Shown: positions 9,299 to 18,945 of the stretch, piece by piece
How positions within the stretch are numbered: the first letter of the stretch is position 1
How the letters are laid out: the number at the start of each line of letters is the position of its first letter
Translations under genes and position numbers: made by a program
NCBI GenBank assembly: GCA_965140775.1
Contig: OZ223471.1
Location: 1,550,001-1,614,000 of the forward strand
Source of the DNA: UBA6244 sp965140775
GTDB taxonomy: Bacteria > Bacteroidota > Bacteroidia > Bacteroidales > F082
Length of the DNA stretch: 64,000 nucleotides
Direction of reading: 5' to 3'
The notes under the pieces: model-generated
Told to the model about the DNA's origin: nothing
The model's database searches: none
What the model saw: only the letters and a program-made list of their open reading frames with translations

Positions 9299-9328
9299 TT
9301 GACAGGTAGTTTCAATGTTGTATTTTTG
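9299..9328 (+). promoter_or_regulatory. Promoter of parA-parB
   Basis: TTGACA at 9299-9304 and TATTTTTG (TAnnTTTG) at 9321-9328, separated by 16 bp. The predicted transcription start near 9335 lies downstream of the upstream in-frame ATG at 9287, which rules that codon out and supports the parA start at 9359. Confidence 0.65.
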
Positions 9329-9358
9329 TGTCGGGGTGAAAATAAACCAAAGAATGAT

Positions 9359-10159
9359 ATGGGAAAAACGATAGCAGTAACCAATCAAAAAGGAGGCGTG
9401 GGAAAAACCACCACCTCCATCAACCTTGCTGCCAGTCTGGCCGTGCTCGAATACCGTACACTCATTGTGGACGCCGATCCGCAAGCCAATGCCACCTCCG
9501 GCATAGGTTTCGATCCCAAGCAAATTCAGGCCAGTATTTATGAATGTATCGTGGACAACCTGGAGGTAAATCAGGTGATTCTATCCACTAAAACCCCGCA
9601 TCTGGACTTACTTCCGGCCCATATTGATTTGGTAGGTGCCGAAATTGAACTGATCAACCTGCCCAACCGTGAAACCATGATGAAACAGGTGTTGGATAAG
9701 GTGCGCGACAAGTACGACTTCATCATCATCGATTGCTCTCCATCGCTGGGGTTGATTACTGTGAATGCACTCACTGCCGCCAATTCGGTTATCGTTCCGG
9801 TACAATGTGAGTATTTTGCCCTGGAAGGTCTTGGTAAGCTATTGAATACCATTAAGATAGTTCAAACACGACTCAATACCTCACTGGATATTGAAGGGAT
9901 TTTGCTCACCATGTTCGACAGCCGTTTGCGGTTATCCAAACAAGTGGTTGATGAAGTGAAAACCCATTTTCAACAAATGGTGTTCGATACCATCATCAAC
10001 AGAAATACCAAGCTGGGCGAGGCTCCCAGTTTTGGTGATTCTATCATCATGTACGACGCGCAAAGCACAGGGGCTATCAATTATTTAAATCTGGCACGTG
10101 AAATATTGCAGAAGAACAACATGACTTCCATGAACCACGCTGACAAAATAATAGAATAA
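9359..10159 (+). CDS. parA: Chromosome-partitioning ATPase ParA/Soj
   Basis: 266 aa from 9359, where the family-typical start MGKTIAVTNQKGGVGKTTT occurs. The deviant Walker A (KGGVGKTT) with its signature lysine, the DADPQANAT switch and the IIIDCSPSLG Walker B mark a ParA/Soj partition ATPase that works with ParB on the nucleoid in origin segregation. A longer reading from 9287 would start upstream of the promoter. parB follows 3 bp after the stop. Confidence 0.97.
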   Translation: MGKTIAVTNQKGGVGKTTTSINLAASLAVLEYRTLIVDADPQANATSGIGFDPKQIQASIYECIVDNLEVNQVILSTKTPHLDLLPAHIDLVGAEIELINLPNRETMMKQVLDKVRDKYDFIIIDCSPSLGLITVNALTAANSVIVPVQCEYFALEGLGKLLNTIKIVQTRLNTSLDIEGILLTMFDSRLRLSKQVVDEVKTHFQQMVFDTIINRNTKLGEAPSFGDSIIMYDAQSTGAINYLNLAREILQKNNMTSMNHADKIIE

Positions 10160-10162
10160 CTC

Positions 10163-11065
10163 ATGACGAATATCAAAGGTAAAAGGAAGGCATTGGGCAG
10201 GGGATTGGATTCCATCCTGCAAAGTCCGGATACAGATATTACTTCGGACGACATTTCCGGAAATTATGTGGCAGGCGCCATTGCTGAAATCGAAATTTCT
10301 AAAATAGAAACCAATCCATTTCAACCGCGTACCGACTTCGATGGTATGATGTTGCGCGAATTGGCCGATTCCATCAAATCGCAGGGAGTAATTCAGCCCA
10401 TCACCGTCAGGAAAATGGGTTACGACAAATACCAACTCATTGCCGGCGAGCGCCGCTTGCGTGCCTCACAACTGGCAGGCATTGAACGTATTCCTACTTT
10501 TATCCGTGTGGCCAACGATGAGCAAATGCTCGAACTGGCCCTCATCGAAAATATTCATCGCCAGGAGTTGAACGCCATTGAGGTAGCCATCAGCTATCAG
10601 CGTTTGATAGAAGAATGCGACCTTACCCAAGAAAAATTAAGTGAACGCATCGGTAAAAACCGATCGTCCATTGCCAATACCCTGCGACTACTCAAGTTGC
10701 CCCCGTCGGTACAAGTATCACTGCGCGATGGTTTTATCACCACCGGTCATGCACGCGCCCTGATAACCGTGGAAGATGCCGAACTTCAGGAGAATATGCT
10801 GCGCATGATTATTAACAAAGGGCTCAATGTCCGTCAGGTGGAAGAAATGGTGCGTACCATCGTGAAAGGGGAGAACAAAAAACCCGAAACGGCCAAAAAG
10901 AGTGTGCCCATTCCTGAAAAGTTTAAAGAAACACCTGCCACGTTAAGCAAAATGCTCGGGGCAAAAGTTAGTCTGAAACGAAACAATAAGGGACAAGGAT
11001 CCATCGTTATCAGTTTTAAAAGCGATCATGAGCTCGAACGCATTATTGCCGCCCTCGGCGAATGA
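10163..11065 (+). CDS. parB: Chromosome-partitioning protein ParB/Spo0J
   Basis: 300 aa. ParB N-terminal CTPase/clamp domain with TNPFQPR, SIKSQGVIQPITVR and the GERRLRASQLAG motif, then the helix-turn-helix parS-reading domain (LSERIGKNRSSIANTLRLL, GHARAL) and a C-terminal dimerisation domain. Directly downstream of parA with a 3-bp gap, forming a standard parAB pair. No full parS site was found in the window. Confidence 0.97.
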   Translation: MTNIKGKRKALGRGLDSILQSPDTDITSDDISGNYVAGAIAEIEISKIETNPFQPRTDFDGMMLRELADSIKSQGVIQPITVRKMGYDKYQLIAGERRLRASQLAGIERIPTFIRVANDEQMLELALIENIHRQELNAIEVAISYQRLIEECDLTQEKLSERIGKNRSSIANTLRLLKLPPSVQVSLRDGFITTGHARALITVEDAELQENMLRMIINKGLNVRQVEEMVRTIVKGENKKPETAKKSVPIPEKFKETPATLSKMLGAKVSLKRNNKGQGSIVISFKSDHELERIIAALGE

Positions 11066-11669
11066 TACCGTGTTGGTTTTAAAAAATATATACTTGCGTC
11101 TATTACTCATTTCTCTGGTGTTGTTATTTGGTGGCTTTTCCGCCAAAGCGCAAACCGATTCGCTTACCATTTCCAAAAAAACAGTGGAGTTGCAGGAACA
11201 TTCACCTCACAAGGCTACTTTATTGGCACTTGTTCCGGGGTTGGGACAAATCTACAATCGAAAATACTGGAAACTTCCCATTGTATATGCAGGATTTGGT
11301 GTAACAGGATATTTTGCCATTACAAACAGAACTGAATATATTAAGTACCGTGAAGCCTATAATTGTTCGGTAACACTTGAGTCGGAGTGTACCAACGAAC
11401 TGGCATTAAAATATTCTGCCGACGATCTGCAAACCATCCGCGATTATTACCGCCGCAACATGGAACTCTCCTACATCATCATGGGAGCCTGGTACGTGCT
11501 GCAAATGTTGGACGCCACGGTAGATGCCCACCTTTATTATTGGGAAGTAAATGATAACCTGTCGGTTCGTGTCGATCCCATGATTCAGCCCATTCAACTG
11601 GCACAACCTAATCCGGCATTGCCGGGGTCGGTTAATCCCAATGGCTTACGAATCACCGTGAGTTTTTAA
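11028..11669 (+). CDS. DUF5683 membrane-associated protein
   Basis: 213 aa if the ATG at 11028 (inside parB) is used; an in-frame GTG at 11070, 4 bp past the parB stop, gives 199 aa and starts nearer the hydrophobic signal segment (LRLLLISLVLLFGGFSAKAQ). The DUF5683 core HKATLLALVPGLGQIYNRKY is conserved, followed by hydrophobic helices (WKLPIVYAGFGVTGYFAI and SYIIMGAWYVLQML). Function unknown. In Bacteroidota this family commonly follows parB and precedes dapB or cell-envelope genes, as here. Probably in the parAB transcript. Confidence 0.85.
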   Translation: MSSNALLPPSANDTVLVLKNIYLRLLLISLVLLFGGFSAKAQTDSLTISKKTVELQEHSPHKATLLALVPGLGQIYNRKYWKLPIVYAGFGVTGYFAITNRTEYIKYREAYNCSVTLESECTNELALKYSADDLQTIRDYYRRNMELSYIIMGAWYVLQMLDATVDAHLYYWEVNDNLSVRVDPMIQPIQLAQPNPALPGSVNPNGLRITVSF

Positions 11670-11690
11670 ACATTCCTCGTCAAATTCCTT

Positions 11691-11698
11691 TATTTTTG
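11691..11698 (+). promoter_or_regulatory. -7 box (TATTTTTG) for dapB
   Basis: Exact TAnnTTTG match 17 bp before the ATG at 11716. It overlaps an alternative GTG start at 11698, which argues against that codon. Confidence 0.6.
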
Positions 11699-11715
11699 TG
11701 TTAAAATCGAATTCC

Positions 11716-12438
11716 ATGAATATCATTATATCCGGCTATGGCCGAATGGGCAAACAAGTGGAACAGGTCGCCATCGGTCGTGGTCACCATATCCTGGCCT
11801 GTATTGAAGATGCCCAGGGTTGGGAACAGTTGACATTTTCTCCGGAAGATCAGCCTGTTGTAATAGATTTTAGCTTGCCCGAAGTAGCGGTGGAAGTGTA
11901 CACATGGTGCTTTCAGAACGGACTGCCCGTCGTATCGGGTACTACCGGATGGTTGGCACGTTGGGAAGAGGTGGTAGCTCATTGCCGGCAAAACAACGGA
12001 ACCTTTTTATATGCTTCAAATTTTAGCTTAGGGGTAAATATTTTTTTCGAAATCAACCGAAAACTTGCCTCTATCATGGGAAAAATTGATGGGTATCGGC
12101 CTTCCATCACCGAAATCCATCATGTACACAAGCTGGATGCCCCAAGTGGCACGGCCATTACCCTTGCCAACCAATTGATTGAGCAAATGCCATCATTGAA
12201 AAAATGGACATTGGACTCAGACTTTACGAACGGGCAATTGCCTATCAGCAGCCTGCGACAAGGGGAGGTGCCCGGTACACATGTGGTAAGTTATGAATCG
12301 GAAGAAGATGTGATTGCCATAGAACATCGGGCGAAAAACCGAAGGGGATTTGCTTTGGGTGCCGTTTTGGCGGCAGAGTTTGTTCGTGGAAAATCCGGGG
12401 TTTATACCATGAAAGATGTGCTGACCGATTTGCTCTAA
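11716..12438 (+). CDS. dapB: 4-hydroxy-tetrahydrodipicolinate reductase
   Basis: 240 aa. Catalyses the NAD(P)H-dependent reduction step of the diaminopimelate/lysine pathway in the cytoplasm. The dinucleotide site is IIISGYGRMGKQV, the catalytic loop EIHHVHKLDAPSGTA, and the end KDVLTDLL is typical. The start at 11716 is chosen because translation from 11698 would begin inside the -7 box. Confidence 0.97.
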   Translation: MNIIISGYGRMGKQVEQVAIGRGHHILACIEDAQGWEQLTFSPEDQPVVIDFSLPEVAVEVYTWCFQNGLPVVSGTTGWLARWEEVVAHCRQNNGTFLYASNFSLGVNIFFEINRKLASIMGKIDGYRPSITEIHHVHKLDAPSGTAITLANQLIEQMPSLKKWTLDSDFTNGQLPISSLRQGEVPGTHVVSYESEEDVIAIEHRAKNRRGFALGAVLAAEFVRGKSGVYTMKDVLTDLL

Positions 12439-12459
12439 TCCGTAGAATTCACACGATCC

Positions 12460-13815
12460 TTAAACTTTCTTTACAACCAATTGCGCATTGTTGTATCCTA
12501 CCACAACTACTTTTGCATCTTTGTCTATCAGGCCAATACGAGCCGTGGCGTCGTATAGTTCATCGTTTATCATCACTTTTCCGGCAGGTCGCAGGGTGGT
12601 ATAGGCCATCCCTTCACGTCCAATCATCGATTTGTAATCAGCCGAAGCGGAAGTGTATCCCTCGTTGGCCTGCTGGGTTTTCTTGAGTGCCAAATGGCTG
12701 AAAGCATCGCTGGTAAAAAGCTTTTTACTGAAATAGAGGCTGCCTGCGATGGCCAAAAAGAAAGCAATGATCACAACGGTGAGGGCTTTGGTGATTTGAA
12801 TCATGCTCAGGTTGAAATTGCCCGGATCGATGTTGTCCACCATGCTGAGCGTGAGGCCCGTAATCATCAGGATGAGCCCCAACACTCCCGTAACGCCAAA
12901 TCCGGGAATGGCAAATATTTCCACGGCAATCAAAATCACCCCTACCACAAACAGCAATATTTCCCAGTGCGCGGCCATGCCCTCGAGGTAGAGGGGTGCA
13001 AAATAAAGCAAGGCGGCCAGAAATGCCGCAGCCAGCGGAAAACCGATGCCCGGCGTTTGCAGTTCGAAATAGATTCCACCAATAATAATCATGATCAGAA
13101 TACCGCTGAAAAAGGGGTTGATAAGCCAACCAATTACCTTGTCGGTGGCCGATAGCTGTTGCTTCGTAATGGTGTAGTTTTTTATTTCGGCATGCTCCAG
13201 CAGTTCGGCAATGCTGTTGACTTCACCTTCACAAAATCCGTTTTGAATGGCCTCACTTACGGTAAAAGTAAGTACCTGACCCGAGTCGCTGATACCCGGC
13301 ACATATATTTTTGGGTCAACCATGGCCTGTGCAACGTCCGGATTCCGGTTTTGGGCTTCTGCGGTGGCCCTCATCATCGATCGCATGTAGCTCTGGTACT
13401 TATCGGGCATTTGCTCTCCACTTTGGTTTACCACGGTAGCCGCGCCGATGCTCGATCCTGGTGCCATGTAGATGCTGTCGCAGGCAATGGAAATCAAAGC
13501 TCCGGCCGAGGCGGCATTTTTATCAATAAATACATAAACAGGGATGGGGGAGCTAAGTATTTTTGTACGAATGGAATCTGCGTCGTCCAGGGTTCCTCCG
13601 TAGGTGTTCATGTGAATGACGATGATATCCGCCTTTTGTTGGACGGCTTCCTCCATGGCTTTTTTGGTGGTTCTCCATACGGGTGGGGCAATCATTTCTT
13701 TCATGTTGAATACGTACACCGACGTGGTGCTGTCTGTTTCTGCGTGAGATTGAAAAGCCACCGTAAGAAACAGAATGAAACTCAGAAACAGGGGTATGGA
13801 GATAGAATTTTTCAT
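12460..13815 (-). CDS. NfeD-family membrane-bound serine protease
   Basis: 451 aa. Signal peptide (residues 1-25), then a ClpP-like protease domain (about 30-225) with the Ser-containing stretch NAASAGALISIACDSI, four to five membrane helices (about 235-350) and a C-terminal NfeD OB-fold domain (about 385-450, GREGMAYTTLRPAG). This is the long NfeD type (STOPP/1510-N-like), associated with membrane protein quality control. The start overlaps the end of the DUF2061 gene by 4 bp (ATGA), implying translational coupling. Confidence 0.92.
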   Translation of the reverse strand: MKNSISIPLFLSFILFLTVAFQSHAETDSTTSVYVFNMKEMIAPPVWRTTKKAMEEAVQQKADIIVIHMNTYGGTLDDADSIRTKILSSPIPVYVFIDKNAASAGALISIACDSIYMAPGSSIGAATVVNQSGEQMPDKYQSYMRSMMRATAEAQNRNPDVAQAMVDPKIYVPGISDSGQVLTFTVSEAIQNGFCEGEVNSIAELLEHAEIKNYTITKQQLSATDKVIGWLINPFFSGILIMIIIGGIYFELQTPGIGFPLAAAFLAALLYFAPLYLEGMAAHWEILLFVVGVILIAVEIFAIPGFGVTGVLGLILMITGLTLSMVDNIDPGNFNLSMIQITKALTVVIIAFFLAIAGSLYFSKKLFTSDAFSHLALKKTQQANEGYTSASADYKSMIGREGMAYTTLRPAGKVMINDELYDATARIGLIDKDAKVVVVGYNNAQLVVKKV

Positions 13816-14138
13816 GATTCGGATGTTGGTGGACGTTTTTTGTGGATACTTTTATACCGTTTTCGTAACAATTGCCGATGCCAGTATTTTCCCCACACGA
13901 TGTTGGTCCAAAGCCGTTCGTGCAGGTAATACAGGATGAGTTTGCTCACCATTTCGATGCTGGTAATGATGGAAGCTGTTTCAAATATTTCCGAGTAGGT
14001 TTTTTCTGTGTACTGTCGAAAAATCACAAAGCTGATGATGAAAGTAGCACCTGAAGCAAAAAACCGCCAACTTATCGACTTGAGTATGCTTCGGGTGGGA
14101 CTGTCTTTTTCTTTCTCTCGGGGGATGGTATTTTTCAT
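13812..14138 (-). CDS. DUF2061 membrane protein
   Basis: 108 aa. DUF2061 domain with the pattern RSILKSISWRFFASGATF, two hydrophobic helices and YLHERLWTNIVWGK near the end. Predicted small inner-membrane protein of unknown function, overlapping the NfeD start by 4 bp. In some bacteria the family is fused or adjacent to sulfate-assimilation genes; nothing here suggests that role. Confidence 0.85.
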   Translation of the reverse strand: MKNTIPREKEKDSPTRSILKSISWRFFASGATFIISFVIFRQYTEKTYSEIFETASIITSIEMVSKLILYYLHERLWTNIVWGKYWHRQLLRKRYKSIHKKRPPTSES

Positions 14139-14194
14139 GTGTTAAAATGCATAATTAGTTGGCAATATTACTCAAAATACGGCTTGGTTTTCTT

Positions 14195-14992
14195 TTAAAT
14201 CCGGTCAAAATATTGGTTCACCTTCTCGATAAAGGCCCCATGTGTTAATTTGTTGGATGCAATAAGCTGTTCGCCGAAAAGGCAATTGTTGCCTTCCTTG
14301 AAATCTGTTACCTGACCACCGGCCTCGTTTACCAACAGAATCCCCGCTGCCACATCCCACGGCTGCAAACCGTACTCATAAAACAATTCAAACCGGCCAC
14401 AAGCCACATAGGCCAAATCTACTGCCGCAGAGCCCAAACGACGCACGCCGCGTGACGATTGCATCAGGTCTTTGAAAAGTTCCAGGTAAGGATCGAGCAG
14501 CGAATAATCGCAATAGGGGAATCCTGTGGCCAAAAGTGAGTGGTCGAGTTTGTCGGTCTGGCTAACCTTGATTGGCTTTCCATTCAGGTAGGCCCCACCT
14601 CCTTTCCAGGCATAAAAACACTCCTGTGAAGTGATTTCGTATATCACACCCACCAGCAAACGGTCGTATTCCATTAAGGCCACCGAAATGGAATAAATGG
14701 GCAATCGGTGAATAAAATTTGTTGTTCCGTCCAAAGGATCTACTATCCAGTTGTAGCGGTCGGCTCGTGGCAACTCACTTTGTTCTTCGGCGATGTATCC
14801 GGCATCTGGAACCAATGGCGACAGGGCTGCAAGAATCTGTTTCTCAGCTTCTTTGTCCACGTAAGTAACTAAGTTGTGGACCCCCTTCTCCTGTATATCT
14901 TCAGCGGAAAATAGTTCCGATTGTTTTTTAATGAAAATGCCGGTTTCCTTACAAATATCGGTTACCTTTTTGGTAATGGTTTCCAGATTCAT
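14195..14992 (-). CDS. Inositol-monophosphatase family protein
   Basis: 265 aa. Mg-dependent sugar-phosphate phosphatase of the IMPase/SuhB family. Metal-binding motifs are complete: the EEQSE loop, WIVDPLDGTTNFIH and the C-terminal WDVAAGILLVNEAGG. Substrate could be inositol-1-phosphate or a related phosphate such as PAP. The ATG overlaps the lgt stop by 4 bp, so lgt and this gene form an operon. Confidence 0.93.
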   Translation of the reverse strand: MNLETITKKVTDICKETGIFIKKQSELFSAEDIQEKGVHNLVTYVDKEAEKQILAALSPLVPDAGYIAEEQSELPRADRYNWIVDPLDGTTNFIHRLPIYSISVALMEYDRLLVGVIYEITSQECFYAWKGGGAYLNGKPIKVSQTDKLDHSLLATGFPYCDYSLLDPYLELFKDLMQSSRGVRRLGSAAVDLAYVACGRFELFYEYGLQPWDVAAGILLVNEAGGQVTDFKEGNNCLFGEQLIASNKLTHGAFIEKVNQYFDRI

Positions 14993-16146
14993 AGTTGGCT
15001 TTTCTTTTTGTTTAAAATCAGGTAACCGAAGAATCCCAGCCCCAATAAAAAGATAATCGTGGCAATAACTTCTGCCTGTGTTACCTTCATCCCCAGAAAA
15101 TCGAACTGGTTGTTTACGCGGATTTTTTCAATAAGAAACCGTTCCAAGCCATTAAACATCAGATAGATGGAAAAAAGCATGCCGGGTATGGATAACCTTT
15201 TTCTTAGTAACCAAAGTATGCCGAATATAATAACCGACATGGTTGTTTCGTAGATGGGAGTGGGAAATACGCCTTGTGCCAGCTCAAAACAATGTGGCCC
15301 GACACAACCTTCTATTCTTATTCCCGAATTGATGATGTTGTGCGGGTAGGTGTACGACCACAGCCAGTCGGGCAAAAATGCCAGCCATTCGGGCATGGGA
15401 GCAGTATTGACAATGCCCCAGTCGCCATCCCCTGCTACCTGACAACCAATGCGTCCGATGCCATAGGCCAGAATCAGCGAAGGAGCAATGCTGTCGGCCA
15501 TTCGTTTCCAGGGGATGCCATTTTTCTCACCATATATGGCCACTGCAACAGCCGCCACAATCAATCCCCCATAAAAGGTGAGCCCACTGAAACTTAAAAG
15601 TGAGCCCATGGGGTCTTTTATAAAATCGTCCCAATTCTCCAATTGATGGAAAATTTTGGCTCCAATAATTCCGAAAATAACAGCAATAAATACGATGGCC
15701 CAGGTTTGGTCGGCGGCACTAACGGTGATCTCCTTGGTTATGGGCGGATTTGAGGCCTTTTTCTTCTTTAGCAGATACTGTGCTGACGTGAGTACCGCAG
15801 CCAGAATCAACCCGGCCCACCAGTTTCCGTTGCCCGAAAACATAAAATCCTGTGGGTCTTTTTCAAAGGTGGGATAGTGAAAGATGATGGCAAAAATTTT
15901 AAATCCCACTATAAATGCGATGGCAAAAATAAGCACCAACTCCGCAATGCTTGCCTGCTTGCCTACAGTAATGGTTCGCTTGGTGGTTGTTACATGTCCC
16001 AACTGCTGCTGTCGGTTGAGCTCTTTATACAAGAAGTAGGCACCAACCAAAAAAGCCATAGCCAGAAAAAATCCGTAACTCTGAATGGGCAGGTTGAGGT
16101 GTGTGCCAAAAATGTCGTTGATGAAATCGGTTAAGCGTGGATACAT
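14989..16146 (-). CDS. lgt: Prolipoprotein diacylglyceryl transferase
   Basis: 385 aa from the ATG at 16146; the in-frame ATG at 16170 coincides with the promoter -7 box, so it was not used. Lgt attaches diacylglycerol to the lipobox cysteine of exported prolipoproteins in the inner membrane. Typical segments are LTFYGGLIVAAVAVAIYG, the signature ILAYGIGRIGCQVAGDGDWG and the C-terminal GLERFLIEKIRVN. It is longer than most Lgt proteins (about 260-300 aa) because of an inserted region at about residues 40-140 that contains a charged loop (KRTITVGKQASIAEL) and additional helices. Confidence 0.94.
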   Translation of the reverse strand: MYPRLTDFINDIFGTHLNLPIQSYGFFLAMAFLVGAYFLYKELNRQQQLGHVTTTKRTITVGKQASIAELVLIFAIAFIVGFKIFAIIFHYPTFEKDPQDFMFSGNGNWWAGLILAAVLTSAQYLLKKKKASNPPITKEITVSAADQTWAIVFIAVIFGIIGAKIFHQLENWDDFIKDPMGSLLSFSGLTFYGGLIVAAVAVAIYGEKNGIPWKRMADSIAPSLILAYGIGRIGCQVAGDGDWGIVNTAPMPEWLAFLPDWLWSYTYPHNIINSGIRIEGCVGPHCFELAQGVFPTPIYETTMSVIIFGILWLLRKRLSIPGMLFSIYLMFNGLERFLIEKIRVNNQFDFLGMKVTQAEVIATIIFLLGLGFFGYLILNKKKSQL

Positions 16147-16169
16147 TTTCTGTGTGTGTTTCTTTATCA

Positions 16170-16177
16170 CAAAGATA
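16170..16177 (-). promoter_or_regulatory. -7 box (TATCTTTG) for the lgt operon
   Basis: Minus-strand exact TAnnTTTG match 23 bp before the lgt ATG at 16146. It probably drives lgt and the inositol-phosphatase gene. Confidence 0.6.
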
Positions 16178-16521
16178 GCACTTCTGTTTTTATGGAAAGT
16201 AGTCGTTCTTGGTTAAATGCACATTAAATTTGATTGTAGGGTTGCTGAGTGACTGAGTGACTGAGTGATGATGAGACAAAAGTGATGAAGAAGATGCTTT
16301 AGTCAACGCCAACGCCATAAGTCCTTATTATCCTGACCATCCTGTAATTCTATGAATCCTGCGCAAACAAAGGGAACAGTAAACGGTGGATATTAAAAAA
16401 CGAACGAAGAACACCTGAATGTAACCCTTGCCCGTAGAGTATCAAAATCCATAGCTAATAAATACAAATCAGTATTATAGCCGTTGGGAATACACAGATA
16501 GAGAGTCCTAACAGTTGCCAA
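16178..16521. other. Intergenic region with a 3x 8-bp repeat
   Basis: About 340 bp between the divergent-end genes lgt (promoter side) and the EamA transporter (3' side). It contains three tandem CTGAGTGA units at 16245-16268. No supported gene or RNA. Confidence 0.7.
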
Positions 16522-17418
16522 TTATTGCCGTTTCTTTTCGGGCCATTGCTGAAGTAAAATCCCGGCAATGATGATGGTCAATCCCACGATAGTGGAAAAA
16601 TGGATGGGCTCGCCTACCAACAACCGGATGAAAAACAAACCAATGAAAGGGGAGAGGTAGATTAAATTACTCACCTTAGCGGTATTTTCGGAGGTGTTGA
16701 GGGCTTTTAGCCAAATGACAAAGGTGAGGCTCATCTCGAACAATCCAATATAAACACAACCCACTATTCCCCATAGGTTGGCTATAAAAAGACGGGTATG
16801 GGTAAAAGTAAGATAAATGGCCAGATAAAGGATACCGAATAGTAGGTTCATAGCAATTTTGCCCGTTTCTTCACGCTCATCCTTCATGTTTAAAATCCAG
16901 TAAAATGCCCATATCAAGGCACTTCCGGCAGCTAAAATCACACCCAAAGGGTGAGCCATTTCTCCCAAACTCAATTTGCCCTTGGTGCTAATGATCATCA
17001 ACCCCAAAAAACTAATGATCAGGGCCAGATAGTGTACAGGTCTGATTCGTTGTTTCAGAATGATCCCTGAAAGCAATACCAAAGCAATGGGCCATAGGTA
17101 GTTGAGCGTTCCGGCCAATTGGGCTTCCAGCAAGTCGTAGGCCTTAAACAGCACCAAATAGTACAAAAACGGGTTGAAAAATCCCATGAGTGCCGATCGT
17201 TTCAAATCACCACGCGTAATCGACTTAAGTTTCACTCGTTGACTGCTGCTTTGGTTGTAGATGACCAATCCCATAAAACCGAACAGCGACGACCAGAACA
17301 GCATCACATCGAATGGCAACACGCTCAGGGTGAGTTTAAATGCCGAACTCATGGTGGACCAGAACAATACGGCAATGAGCGCATACAGGTAGGCCTTTCG
17401 TTGGTTGATTTTTATCAT
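16522..17418 (-). CDS. DMT-family (EamA) permease
   Basis: 298 aa, about ten transmembrane helices in two EamA repeats (about residues 8-140 and 155-290). It belongs to the drug/metabolite transporter superfamily, inner membrane; substrate unknown. It starts 18 bp after the SLC13 transporter stop with no promoter between, so the two probably share a transcript. Confidence 0.9.
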   Translation of the reverse strand: MIKINQRKAYLYALIAVLFWSTMSSAFKLTLSVLPFDVMLFWSSLFGFMGLVIYNQSSSQRVKLKSITRGDLKRSALMGFFNPFLYYLVLFKAYDLLEAQLAGTLNYLWPIALVLLSGIILKQRIRPVHYLALIISFLGLMIISTKGKLSLGEMAHPLGVILAAGSALIWAFYWILNMKDEREETGKIAMNLLFGILYLAIYLTFTHTRLFIANLWGIVGCVYIGLFEMSLTFVIWLKALNTSENTAKVSNLIYLSPFIGLFFIRLLVGEPIHFSTIVGLTIIIAGILLQQWPEKKRQ

Positions 17419-17436
17419 GGAGGGTTCAAGGTAAGG

Positions 17437-18945
17437 TTAGGGCTGCAGTACCGCCCAGTCGGGCATTTGATTTATTTGTACATCAAAAAGCCATGCCCCC
17501 CAAAAATAGGTGGCCAGGGTAATGATAAGGGCGCCAATGATGTTGAGAATCAGACCCGTTTTAGCCATTTCGCCCACCGAAAGCTGATTCGAACCAAATA
17601 CGATGGCATTGGGAGGGGTGGCCACAGGAAGCATAAAGGCCATGGATGCACTCAGCGTGGCAGGCAGCATCAGCAATAGTGGGTTGATATTCAGACTTAT
17701 GGATAGTCCTGCCATCACAGGAAGGATCATTTCGGTAGTGGCGGTGTTGGAGGTAAGCTCGGTGAGAAAGGTCATGGTTACTGCCACGATGGCAATTACC
17801 AGAATAATCGGCAGACCGGAAGCCGCATTCATTTGTTCGCCTACCCACAACGATAACCCCGATACTTTAAACGCGTTGGCCAGGGCAAACCCCCCTCCAA
17901 ATAGCAGTACGATGTTCCATGGCAATCCGCCTGCAGTTTCCCAATCCATTAGGCGAACGCCCTTTCCGGTGGATGCCGGTATGACAAACAACAAAATCGA
18001 CATGGCAATGGCCACTGTGCCATCGTTTATATATTGTGAATGTGGCAGTAATGAGCTCCATCCGGGAATGTTGATGGAGCCCATATCCACATCGGCTCTC
18101 GTAAGCCAGAGTAAGGCCAACAAAACGAACAGAACCATCACAGTTTTTTGTTCAAAGGTGGCCTTGCCCAGATTTTTGTACTCTGTTCTTAAAGTAAGTC
18201 TGGTCTGGCTGGCTGAATACTCGCCAGGTTTGTATAGATAATACAGCACCAACCAGGAAACCACCAGCATGATCAGGCTCAAGGGCATGGCAAACATGAA
18301 CCAATGACTAAAGCTGATTTCGGGTGCCGATGGAAACATGATTTGAAAAATTCGGGCAAAGGACAGGTTGGGCGGGGTGCCAACCAGCGTGGCAATGCCC
18401 CCGATACTGGCACTGTAAGCAACACCCAGTAATAGGCCGGTGGAAAATTTACGAATCGATCGTTCGTCCATAAAGTCGGCCAACTTTTTGGTGATGGACA
18501 AAACAATGGGAACCATCATCATGGCCGTGGCTGTGTTTGAAATCCACATGGAAAGAAAGGCGGTGGCAGCCATAAACCCCAACAATACCCGATGGGGACT
18601 TGTGCCTGTAATCAGCATGATCTTCAGTGCAATACGACGGTGAAGATCCCATTTCTGCATGGCCAGGGCCATAATAAATCCACCGATAAACAAGAAAATC
18701 ACATGATTGAAATAAGCCGACGACACACTTTTTCCGTCCATCACACCCATGAGTGGAAACATCACCACCGGCAGCAACGAGGTGATGGCCAATGGAATGA
18801 CCTCGGTAATCCACCAACCTGCCATCAGGATGGCTATGGCCAAAGTATAGGTTACTTCAGGATGTCCGGGTACCAAATTGGCAAACAGAACAACCCAAAG
18901 AAACAACAGCGGCACCAAGCCAAAACCAACGATGTTTTTCAGCAT
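17437..18945 (-). CDS. SLC13/DASS-family sodium:dicarboxylate symporter
   Basis: 502 aa, about eleven to twelve membrane helices. The duplicated Ser-Asn-Thr motifs that bind sodium and carboxylate are present: WISNTATAMMMVPI in the first half and ELTSNTATTEMILPV in the second. Likely imports C4-dicarboxylates such as succinate or fumarate (or possibly sulfate). It heads a two-gene unit with the EamA permease. Confidence 0.92.
   Translation of the reverse strand: MLKNIVGFGLVPLLFLWVVLFANLVPGHPEVTYTLAIAILMAGWWITEVIPLAITSLLPVVMFPLMGVMDGKSVSSAYFNHVIFLFIGGFIMALAMQKWDLHRRIALKIMLITGTSPHRVLLGFMAATAFLSMWISNTATAMMMVPIVLSITKKLADFMDERSIRKFSTGLLLGVAYSASIGGIATLVGTPPNLSFARIFQIMFPSAPEISFSHWFMFAMPLSLIMLVVSWLVLYYLYKPGEYSASQTRLTLRTEYKNLGKATFEQKTVMVLFVLLALLWLTRADVDMGSINIPGWSSLLPHSQYINDGTVAIAMSILLFVIPASTGKGVRLMDWETAGGLPWNIVLLFGGGFALANAFKVSGLSLWVGEQMNAASGLPIILVIAIVAVTMTFLTELTSNTATTEMILPVMAGLSISLNINPLLLMLPATLSASMAFMLPVATPPNAIVFGSNQLSVGEMAKTGLILNIIGALIITLATYFWGAWLFDVQINQMPDWAVLQP

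Noticed and set aside
10090..10105. parS-like site inside parA (CACGTGAAA core)
   Set aside because: Only 12 of 16 bases match TGTTTCACGTGAAACA and one arm is broken; other CACGTGAAA cores occur by chance at about 28945 and 50880.
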